From the NCBI GenBank assembly GCA_029250345.1, contig JAQXFL010000108.1, positions 1 to 13,961 of the forward strand: a stretch of DNA of 13,961 nucleotides. Reading direction: 5' to 3'. Source of the stretch: Candidatus Poseidoniaceae archaeon. Lineage in GTDB: Archaea; Thermoplasmatota; Poseidoniia; Poseidoniales; Poseidoniaceae. Positions within the stretch are counted from its first letter, which is position 1, and every line of letters begins with the position of its first letter. A program made the position numbers and the translations under genes. The notes under the pieces are model-generated. The model worked only from the letters and a program-made list of their open reading frames with translations. It searched no databases and was not told the origin of the DNA. Shown in pieces: positions 1 through 6,670 of this stretch.

Positions 1-113
1 ATCAAGACCCAATCTGCGTTAGGACGCACTTCCAGAAAGCGGTTGAGGACTTCTTTTGCCTGAACCGGTGATTCACTGCTCCATGCGAAGCAAGGGAACG
101 AAGGCTGTGCCAT
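1..113 (-). CDS. Partial CDS, N-terminal 37 residues of an unrecognised protein
   Basis: An open reading frame begins at an ATG on the minus strand and runs off the left edge without a stop. The visible protein starts MAQPSFPCFAWSSESPVQAK and continues with a probable amphipathic helix (EVLNRFLEVRPNADWVL). I do not recognise the family from so short a piece. The start lies 25 bases after the stop of the upstream helicase gene on the same strand, so the two are probably co-transcribed. There is no strong Shine-Dalgarno sequence before the ATG. That the frame is coding is inferred from its continuity, its ordinary composition and its position directly behind the helicase. Confidence 0.5.
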   Translation of the reverse strand, partial: MAQPSFPCFAWSSESPVQAKEVLNRFLEVRPNADWVL

Positions 114-138
114 GGTGATTCCAAGGGGAGATTCTCTT

Positions 139-2730
139 TCAATTATCCGATGAAGATTCATCGGACAGTGGGACGTCATCATCACGCTGTTTTGGAAGAC
201 TCCTTTCTGCACTCGCCGTACTTTGTCGACGCAGTACTTTCTCCACTTCGGCGTTGATTTTATCCAAAAGTAACGGCCCCCATCCACGTTTCGCAAGTAG
301 CGTGTTTCGTGTTGAACGGTTCATCGAAAGAACATCTTTGGGTGTTCGAATGCCCATGCCAGCCAATTCACGAGCTCGCGCCCGGCCCACATGTTTGATG
401 TTCACCAGTTGAAGCAAATCTCTCTTGCAGCCGTGACGAATACGTTGTTTGAGCATATCGATGGTTGTGGCGATATTGCTGATTACGGGAAGGTGTTCTT
501 CAGAAAATACATCATCGGTCAGCAGGACTTGTTGCCCAGCTGCAAGAAGCCAACCCATAAGGTCGACACGGTGATTCACATCACCCGGGCTGACATCCAG
601 TTCGCTTTCAATGGAGCGAAGCGTGTCTTCTTGTATCCACATTTCAAGCATCCATGCTGACTTTACTTTTCCGAGCAATCGTTCTTCGAGGGTGTCGTCG
701 ATGAGAAGTTCATCTTCTACCGAATTGGTTTTGAGCCAGAGAGGCGAACTGCGTTCCATTTCAGAATTCTTAGCCCAGAGAGGAATGAAATCGGGTGTGG
801 AGGAGGCAAGATGCATAAGCCCGAAATCCGTAACTTCGCCGGTCTGCCGAACGCTGCGTCGTACAGCCCGCCGCAGGCCAGTACGTAGAATCGAAGCCGA
901 AAGCGGGTCGAGATAGAGTTGCGTGATTCGCTCACCCATCAACGTCGCCTCGTATTCCATGGAAGCATGATCGTTAGCAGTCGGTGCAGACCAACCTCCT
1001 ACATGCGCCAAATTGGTTGCGGAGGTAAATCCGAGAGATGCCTCCGTGAAGGCTGTTGATGCCCTTGCTTGGGGAGGTGCTTCTTGGGAACTTGTACGGA
1101 GTTGAACGCCACCAGTCGTTTGGGCAATGGTAGCCCAAATCGGCATCTCATCGTCCCAATCCTCGTCTTCACCTTGGTTTGCTTTTGCGTCTGCTCGTCG
1201 CTTGGCATACGCTTCATCTGTACCTTTCTTACGAATGAAACGCTCTTCGACAAGCCAATTTAGCATCTCATCCAGACGTTCATTCAATTGCATCGCCGAC
1301 ATACACGAGCCAAGGAACGTTGCGGAAAAGAAGTCACCAATCTCGCCCCTGTGACGGAAGCCTCCAGTAGCAATGGAAGCGAGCAAGTGCGTACGTAGCG
1401 CTGGCTCACTTGCAAGTTTGGAAGAAATGGATTCGACGGGTCCAAAGAAATATCTCTCGCTGACATCATCAGCAATACCCCATCCATCGGTCCCTTTGCA
1501 CAATACCCATGCTTCACCAAAACTATCGTACTTTGGCCGTCCAGCACGGCCCAACATTTGGCGCACCTCCATCACAGGAAGTGGTCGGCTCATCCCATCA
1601 TCCCACCGCTTGAGGTCTCGAACAAGAACGCGACGTGCTGGTAGATTAACACCAGCTGCAAGCGTTGGTGTTGCGGTCAAACCGACCAAGAGGCCTTCTT
1701 TGAATGCCCCTTCAATCGCCTTGCGCTGACCGTGTGTGAGTCCGGCATGATGGAAAGCGATACCGCCTCGAATGGCTTCTGCTAAACGTTCAGCCATCGC
1801 CGTTTGACTCCTTCCTTCAAGTGAACCTGCAAACATTTCCAGTCGCTTCAGTCGGTCCGGGTCCTCTTTAGCGAGGCGTTTCGCAATACGTTTGGAGAGT
1901 TTCAACGCTTCGGATTGAGCACTGCGACGGGTGCCCACAAAAATCAGAACTTGACCATCCTGATCGATTGCATCACTGACCACAACCCATGCCGGATGGG
2001 ACTTGGGTCCTTCTAAATCTCTAGGAGGTTGCAGCACATCCGCTTCGGTCGACATCCCTGATGCTTGAACCAAACGTGGTTCAAGATGCAAGTCGTGGAA
2101 AGTACTGTACTCTAACGCAACAGGCCTCCACGACGACAAAATGAGGTTGGCATCCAACCATTCTGCGAGTTCATTGCAATTTCCAACCGTAGCTGAAAGT
2201 GCAATGATTTGGGCCTTAGGGCGTAAATATCGAAGGCGGGTCAGGTTAATTTCCAAAGTTGGACCCCGAGTTGAGTCGTTCATCAAATGGAATTCATCTG
2301 CAACCACAATCGACACATTAGCCATGAGTTCGGAACGATTGCGCATGAGTGAATCGAGTTTTTCAGAAGTGCAAACGAGAATATCGCATTCATCAATTTT
2401 CTTTGCTTCACCCGAAGCGTCACCAATACCAAGCCCAACGGTCAATCCAACCGAGCCGCCGAGTGCTACCAAATCTTCGTGTTTTTCACTCGCCAACGCC
2501 TTGAGAGGTACAATGTAGACTGCTTTTGAACCCGGCTCATCGATGAGTAATCGGCGGATAATCCCTATGTAAGCAACTAGCGACTTACCGCTTGCAGTCG
2601 GTATTGCGAGTAATGTGTTGGATCCGGAAAGAACGCTTGGCATGGCTTCATGTTGTGGAGGGTGGAGGTTCTCAATACCCCAATTCTGAGTTAAGAATTT
2701 GAGGGCATCCAATGGCAAATCCAAGCCCAT
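139..2730 (-). CDS. Hel308-like superfamily 2 DNA helicase
   Basis: Predicted ATP-dependent 3'-5' DNA helicase of the Hel308 (Ski2-like SF2) family, which acts at stalled replication forks and in recombination repair. Counting from this start (863 residues), visible motifs are a Q motif (HPPQ, about 23-26), Walker A PTASGKS (44-50), motif Ia VPLKALASEK, motif II DEFH (145-148), motif III SAT (179-181), motif IV, motif V around TPTLAAGVNLPARR (354-367), and motif VI QMLGRAGRP (391-399). The ratchet domain follows, with a helix-hairpin-helix near 773-796 (NIKHVGRARARELAGMGI). Family members are usually about 700 residues. The extra length is a low-complexity insertion at about 502-591 and an acidic Ser/Asp-rich tail. 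The ATG at 2730 gives MGLDLPLDALKFL, matching typical Hel308 N-termini; an in-frame ATG at 2754 and a TTG at 2781 are alternatives. No well-spaced ribosome site decides between them. Confidence 0.93.
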   Translation of the reverse strand: MGLDLPLDALKFLTQNWGIENLHPPQHEAMPSVLSGSNTLLAIPTASGKSLVAYIGIIRRLLIDEPGSKAVYIVPLKALASEKHEDLVALGGSVGLTVGLGIGDASGEAKKIDECDILVCTSEKLDSLMRNRSELMANVSIVVADEFHLMNDSTRGPTLEINLTRLRYLRPKAQIIALSATVGNCNELAEWLDANLILSSWRPVALEYSTFHDLHLEPRLVQASGMSTEADVLQPPRDLEGPKSHPAWVVVSDAIDQDGQVLIFVGTRRSAQSEALKLSKRIAKRLAKEDPDRLKRLEMFAGSLEGRSQTAMAERLAEAIRGGIAFHHAGLTHGQRKAIEGAFKEGLLVGLTATPTLAAGVNLPARRVLVRDLKRWDDGMSRPLPVMEVRQMLGRAGRPKYDSFGEAWVLCKGTDGWGIADDVSERYFFGPVESISSKLASEPALRTHLLASIATGGFRHRGEIGDFFSATFLGSCMSAMQLNERLDEMLNWLVEERFIRKKGTDEAYAKRRADAKANQGEDEDWDDEMPIWATIAQTTGGVQLRTSSQEAPPQARASTAFTEASLGFTSATNLAHVGGWSAPTANDHASMEYEATLMGERITQLYLDPLSASILRTGLRRAVRRSVRQTGEVTDFGLMHLASSTPDFIPLWAKNSEMERSSPLWLKTNSVEDELLIDDTLEERLLGKVKSAWMLEMWIQEDTLRSIESELDVSPGDVNHRVDLMGWLLAAGQQVLLTDDVFSEEHLPVISNIATTIDMLKQRIRHGCKRDLLQLVNIKHVGRARARELAGMGIRTPKDVLSMNRSTRNTLLAKRGWGPLLLDKINAEVEKVLRRQSTASAERSLPKQRDDDVPLSDESSSDN

Positions 2731-2844
2731 CACAGCCGGTCCACTCCCCTCCATATTCTGCCAGTCGCGCCAACAGTCCAAAAGGACAACGCTCGTAAAG
2801 TTTCAATCCGACACCCATAAGACCCCTCTTCTCATGTCCTAAGC
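2731..2844. promoter_or_regulatory. Divergent intergenic region between helicase and TerB-like gene
   Basis: This stretch separates two divergently transcribed genes and must hold both promoters. No textbook TATA box stands out. On the minus strand the best A/T-rich candidate is CTTTACG around 2795-2800, which would place a start near 2773 and give a short leader or leaderless transcript. On the plus strand only a weak CATAAG near 2815-2820 is at a plausible distance. A GGAGGGG run (2746-2752, minus) is 15 bases from the chosen helicase ATG, too far for an ordinary ribosome site. Promoter assignment is inference from gene geometry. Confidence 0.3.
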
Positions 2845-3459
2845 ATGGCCGATGATGTAGAGTCCATGGTGGAAGAACGACTTTCTGTTTTCGAAGACGA
2901 ACCAGATTTGAATGACTGGGTCGAAGTTATGTGCGGTGCAGCCATGGCTGTACTCGGGATTTTCCACCTCGTTGAACCTTGGGATTTCGTCAATCAGGAC
3001 GTCATGCGGTGGTTTGCTGCTGCCGTCATTGCAGCAGGAGCTGTTTGGGCTGGACACGGCCTGAAAGATATGGCCGTCAAAGAGGTTCGACGCTCAATCG
3101 CTATTCTCGACATGGCTCAATCCGATGATGGCCCAAACCACGGCCTCATACGTGACGTACTGCTCAACCCTGATGCTTACAAATCCTTCCTCCTCGAATC
3201 CTATGAAGCGGCCTGGGAAGACGGTATAATCACGGAGGAAGAACTTGCGGAACTCAAGTCATTCCAAGACGCACTTGGAATTACCGATGAAGAAGCTGCA
3301 AAGATGAACGTTGACGCAGCGGTCAAGTCGGCTTCTAAAGACGGCGAAATCTCTGAAGAAGAAGAACAGAGTCTCAAGGAAGCCGCTGAAAAAGCCGGTG
3401 TTGACTCGGAAAAGGTCATCAAAGATGCAAAGAGCAAAGCAAAGAAAGGAAAGAAGTGA
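2845..3459 (+). CDS. Small membrane protein with TerB-like cytoplasmic helical domain
   Basis: This is a 204-residue protein of unknown specific function. An acidic N-terminus (1-25) is followed by two hydrophobic segments (about 27-44 and 56-76) joined by a short acidic loop, which suggests a membrane hairpin with both termini in the cytoplasm. The C-terminal half (about 105-195) is helical and contains two similar acidic motifs 40 residues apart, EDGIITEEE (125-133) and KDGEISEEE (165-173). They resemble the DGxIxxxE signature of TerB-like/TerB_N-type domains, thought to bind metal at the membrane. The protein ends in a lysine-rich tail. The ATG at 2845 is the first start after an upstream in-frame stop, and an ATG at 2866 is possible. 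Its stop lies three bases from the convergent stop of the next gene. The TerB-like assignment rests on motif resemblance only. Confidence 0.8.
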   Translation: MADDVESMVEERLSVFEDEPDLNDWVEVMCGAAMAVLGIFHLVEPWDFVNQDVMRWFAAAVIAAGAVWAGHGLKDMAVKEVRRSIAILDMAQSDDGPNHGLIRDVLLNPDAYKSFLLESYEAAWEDGIITEEELAELKSFQDALGITDEEAAKMNVDAAVKSASKDGEISEEEEQSLKEAAEKAGVDSEKVIKDAKSKAKKGKK

Positions 3460-3462
3460 GGG

Positions 3463-5517
3463 TCAATCCCACTTTGAATTCCCTTGGAATATATCCGTAG
3501 CGAGTTTCTTTGCTTTCACACGGCGAGAGTATTCACCTCTGCTCGAAACTGCACACAACATCAATCCAAGCACTCCAACTGGAGTTGCGTAAGGAATGAG
3601 CCCAGAAGCATTCTCAATCGTGATGAAAGGTGGAACATCGTTCATGTCAAAACCTGGAGATGCGATGAAGCGGACATCGAGTAAATCCAAGTCGCAATCA
3701 CACAAACTTACCGAAATCCTCTCCGGGAACAAGGCACTTTGAAGCGACAGCCAATCATACTCGCTTACCGAAGCAGGCCGTGTACCCCAAGCCGGAACTG
3801 AAATGGAGCCAGTTGCAGGAACAGATACCATGTCAAAGTCAACATGGAATACCGAGGATTTCGGTTTTTCATCGACGATCATCATTGCTTCCATCATTAA
3901 CATGTCGAGGAGTAACGAACGACCTGCAAGAAGGATGAAGCGTACAGTTTGTTGCTCAAGCATGCCTTCATCCGTAGTTTGTGCACCACCGCGACTTACC
4001 TGTGAAAATATGGCCTGATCCAGACGCAAATCTTGGAGTTCTGGAACGACGAGTTGCCATCTTCCATCTGGAAGAGGAAGTGCCTCTTCTACCTCAAGCC
4101 GGAGTTCTAAACGTTCACCGTCAAGCATCCCCCATGTAGAGCCAGTGTGCGACACAAGAACTTGTTCTGGGACTCCGGGATACGACGCATCCCACAGTTG
4201 TTGCAATCGATTTTCGATCAATTCGTCTATTTGGATTTCAGAGTCGGACTGAACCTCATCGGCCAATGCCCACATCGGATGCAGGATGCCACCAACGAGG
4301 AGAAACAGGACTCCGGGGGTAAAGGCTCCAAACCTCAAAAGCGCCGAAGTTGAGTTTCGCAGGCCGTCAAAAGCAAAGCCAGCAAACAAAAGAAGCGAAA
4401 TGAAAAGAAAGCCCGAGGAATGTTTTGAGAGGGATACTGGAGAATCCTCGTCTCCTAAAACAGCACTTCCTACGGGATAAAACGCCTTACCGTCGAAGTC
4501 GGCAGGAGTGACCGGTCCGGCGCCTTCAAACGCCAGTTGTCCCGTCCAAGTGTAGGGTTGGAACTTTCCGGCAGTCCCTCCAAAACAGAAGGTGTAATCA
4601 CCAACGGGCATTGCTCTCCACCGGTACGTCGTGCGGGTTGAATCATCGTCTTCTCGCACAATAACTTCGGGGGCGTTCGAAAGTCGACCAGATGGCTGAA
4701 TAAGGTCGGGTAACCCATGGCTCTGTTGGAGTTCAATAGGCACAGATTCCCATTGCAAATAGATATTGAGAACCTCATGCTGTTCGATGGTAAACGTCCA
4801 ACAATCTCTATCGTTTTCGAGAAGGGCGCCATAGTGCACGGTTTCAAACTCAGTGGAGCGAGGTTCAAGATCGCTTGAAGGTTCATCGGAGTTACGAGAT
4901 TCAATGTCTTCCGACCATGGAATTTCGAGTTCCATAAAGGAAGACCCTCGCAAATACAATTCCCAAGTTCCGGGCCGGTCAAGAACAAATGTCAATCGAA
5001 GGCGAACTGGGTCTTCAGGCCACAACACGCGCTCTCCGTTGAGGTTGAGCGATTCGTCTTCGAGCGTATAGGGGCTCGTTGTGGAAACGGAAGGTACAAA
5101 ATCAGCGTCAAAGTTCCATTCAGTCAACGATGAGCCAAGGATCAGTGAAACATCCAATTCCGGCTTGTTGTATCCGGAGAACTCTCCAGTAAAACGCAAA
5201 TCCAAAACCATTGTATCCAACAAAGAAGGGAGCAGTGCCAGTTCAAATTGCTGGGGTTCCATATCAAATTCAAGGGTAACGGTTTCTGGTTGCGCTGGTG
5301 AGGCAAAGACATTGTTGGATACGATTTCTTCACCGCTTGCTACCGATGTAAGTTGGCAATCGTTATCTTGGATACACGATAAGAAAAGTTTCCCGCCATC
5401 AAGCGATTGATTGAGGTTGGCTTGAGAAAATGGAGCACAAAATGACAGCAAAAAAAGGCCTAGGATGACCGTCATCTGAATGTGGTATGAGCGTTGAACT
5501 TGTGAAGAACGGCTCAT
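3463..5517 (-). CDS. Large exported membrane-anchored protein with PPC-like domain
   Basis: This is a 684-residue envelope protein that I cannot name. A signal peptide is visible (basic residues 1-12, hydrophobic 15-27, small residues before about 33). Residues 75-205 are beta-rich, and 225-332 resemble a bacterial pre-peptidase C-terminal (PPC) beta-sandwich: DRDCWTFTI at 236-244, then PVGDYTFCFGG at 304-314, with a possible C239-C311 disulfide. Hydrophobic helices follow at about 369-386 and 397-418, then a second beta-rich ectodomain (419-640), a final helix (about 641-658) and a basic tail (RRVKAKK). Positive charges fit an out-in-out-in topology. Helix 397-418 ends in ALAD like a signal peptidase site, hinting that two exported proteins were fused. 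The gene follows the SprT-like gene by 44 bases and may share its operon. An internal ATG at 5475 is an alternative start. Confidence 0.85.
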   Translation of the reverse strand: MSRSSQVQRSYHIQMTVILGLFLLSFCAPFSQANLNQSLDGGKLFLSCIQDNDCQLTSVASGEEIVSNNVFASPAQPETVTLEFDMEPQQFELALLPSLLDTMVLDLRFTGEFSGYNKPELDVSLILGSSLTEWNFDADFVPSVSTTSPYTLEDESLNLNGERVLWPEDPVRLRLTFVLDRPGTWELYLRGSSFMELEIPWSEDIESRNSDEPSSDLEPRSTEFETVHYGALLENDRDCWTFTIEQHEVLNIYLQWESVPIELQQSHGLPDLIQPSGRLSNAPEVIVREDDDSTRTTYRWRAMPVGDYTFCFGGTAGKFQPYTWTGQLAFEGAGPVTPADFDGKAFYPVGSAVLGDEDSPVSLSKHSSGFLFISLLLFAGFAFDGLRNSTSALLRFGAFTPGVLFLLVGGILHPMWALADEVQSDSEIQIDELIENRLQQLWDASYPGVPEQVLVSHTGSTWGMLDGERLELRLEVEEALPLPDGRWQLVVPELQDLRLDQAIFSQVSRGGAQTTDEGMLEQQTVRFILLAGRSLLLDMLMMEAMMIVDEKPKSSVFHVDFDMVSVPATGSISVPAWGTRPASVSEYDWLSLQSALFPERISVSLCDCDLDLLDVRFIASPGFDMNDVPPFITIENASGLIPYATPVGVLGLMLCAVSSRGEYSRRVKAKKLATDIFQGNSKWD

Positions 5518-5561
5518 GATTAACGCAACTCTCCATCGTGTTTCAAATCAGTGGTGTATTG

Positions 5562-6104
5562 TTACAACAGAACTGGGTTTTTCTTGTCAATAAGTACTGT
5601 ATTGCACTTGCGACAACGGTATCTTCTTTTCGAGGGTTTTTGCCTTGGGAACTCTTGGCCGCAGGTCGTACAAGACCACAACCAAACCGCCCTCGCTCTG
5701 CGTAAAGATTCGGTAAACAACGGACCTTGTCGGCCCGCAGTACTGCCTGGCCAAGCCGCCTCTAATTGACGAAAGAGCTTGTTGTGTTCTCGTAAACCCA
5801 GAGCATGGATGTATTCATGGTGCAAAACGAAACCAGAATAGGCCTTCCATTCAGGTTTGAGCATCTCTGGATGAAGGTCAATCACTTCAACATCTTTTGG
5901 TTGCAACGAACGTACATCGACACCTCGCTTCCAGCGTGTGACTCCGTGTCGCTGCGTAGCATTTTTCCTTAAAACACCTAAAGGGATGCTTCGTAAATCC
6001 TCGACCTCCGTATTCGCCCACTCCGGCATGTCAAACATGACTTCGAGAACAAAATCTCGAATTTCCGATAAGAGCAAACCTTGCTCTTTGCTGGGTTTTG
6101 CCAT
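5562..6104 (-). CDS. SprT-like zinc metalloprotease with C-terminal zinc ribbon
   Basis: This 180-residue protein belongs to the SprT-like family, which includes the eukaryotic Spartan protease that degrades DNA-crosslinked proteins; the role here is inferred only. The metal site is visible as HEYIH (96-100) with a third ligand candidate H107 in REHNKLF, matching the SprT pattern of HExxH followed by HxxxF. The C-terminus carries a four-cysteine ribbon: C145-x2-C148 and C164-x2-C167. The open frame extends upstream to 6230, but that part overlaps the thioesterase gene. The ATG at 6104 sits seven bases after the thioesterase stop and gives MAKPSKEQGL, so it is the likely start. Spacing indicates co-transcription with the thioesterase and probably with the membrane protein downstream. 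Confidence 0.85.
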   Translation of the reverse strand: MAKPSKEQGLLLSEIRDFVLEVMFDMPEWANTEVEDLRSIPLGVLRKNATQRHGVTRWKRGVDVRSLQPKDVEVIDLHPEMLKPEWKAYSGFVLHHEYIHALGLREHNKLFRQLEAAWPGSTAGRQGPLFTESLRRARAVWLWSCTTCGQEFPRQKPSKRRYRCRKCNTVLIDKKNPVLL

Positions 6105-6111
6105 TGAGCCT

Positions 6112-6579
6112 TCAACTCCATCGATGATATGCGGGATGGCCCTCTTTAACTGCCACGAACAATCCGCTGCCTGTGGCACAAACTTTGCCGTTTGCCTCCA
6201 ACAACAATTCGATTTCAGCACGGTCATCACTCAACTCCTTGACTTGACTGGTGACTTTCAGTGGGACATTCAATGGGGTTGGTCTCCGGAGCTTAACGCT
6301 GTAGGAAGCAGTGACAGTACACGGCGGCTCGTCTAAATTCTGTGCATCCATCAATGCGACTGCTGCAGTCCAATTACCATGGCAATCCAAGAGAGTTCCA
6401 ATGATCCCGCCGTTAATCATGCCCGGAAAGGCTTGATGGTGGCTTTCTGGCAAAAATTCGAGAGAAAGGCCGTTTTCTATTCGGACGCTGTTAATTCGCA
6501 ACCCCTTTTCATTGGCAGGTCCACAACCAAAGCAAATCGAAGTTGGAGCGTATTGGCGTTGGACACCTATCTCTTCCAT
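6112..6579 (-). CDS. PaaI-like hotdog-fold acyl-CoA thioesterase
   Basis: Predicted small cytoplasmic thioesterase of the hotdog superfamily (PaaI/YigI-like), hydrolysing an acyl-CoA of unknown identity; members normally work as dimers or tetramers. From the ATG at 6579 it is 155 residues. Visible marks are an N-terminal CFGCGPANEKGLRI (16-29), typical of one PaaI subgroup, and the signature segment FPGMINGGIIGTLLD (51-65). In that segment the usual HGG is NGG and the catalytic-type Asp is D65. The C-terminal beta strands (about 85-145) complete the fold. An in-frame GTG at 6603 would add eight residues. The ATG is preferred because MEEIGVQRQYAP leads straight into the conserved cysteine motif, but the choice is not certain. 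It is the first gene of a probable three-gene minus-strand operon. Confidence 0.85.
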   Translation of the reverse strand: MEEIGVQRQYAPTSICFGCGPANEKGLRINSVRIENGLSLEFLPESHHQAFPGMINGGIIGTLLDCHGNWTAAVALMDAQNLDEPPCTVTASYSVKLRRPTPLNVPLKVTSQVKELSDDRAEIELLLEANGKVCATGSGLFVAVKEGHPAYHRWS

Positions 6580-6625
6580 ACCCTCGGCAAGACTGGCAAG
6601 CACTTGTTTTCTTTGCCTACTGGTG

Positions 6626-6636
6626 TAAACATATAC
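6626..6636. promoter_or_regulatory. Candidate shared TATA element of divergent promoters
   Basis: The 67-base gap between the GTG at 6603 and the ATG at 6671 holds one A/T-rich core, TAAACATATAC, read as GTATATGTTTA on the minus strand. With the archaeal spacing of about 25 bases from TATA to start site, it would place a minus-strand start near 6607 and a plus-strand start near 6656, both suitable for short-leader transcripts of the flanking genes. Assignment is by composition and spacing only. Confidence 0.4.
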
Positions 6637-6670
6637 GCATTCTTATTGAGGTGGTGAGTATGCAGAGACA

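Noticed and set aside
2731..2781. Longer helicase start at TTG 2781 or ATG 2754
   Set aside because: The extra 8-17 residues do not resemble Hel308 N-termini and no ribosome site precedes these starts; they remain possible.
4470..4988. 172-codon open frame on the minus strand inside the large membrane protein gene
   Set aside because: It is in another frame of a gene with signal peptide, membrane helices and continuous coding; it shows no recognisable domain.
6105..6230. Upstream extension of the SprT-like frame to an ATG at 6230
   Set aside because: It would overlap the conserved end of the thioesterase, and the translated extension looks like a frame-shifted shadow; the ATG at 6104 just after the thioesterase stop fits better.
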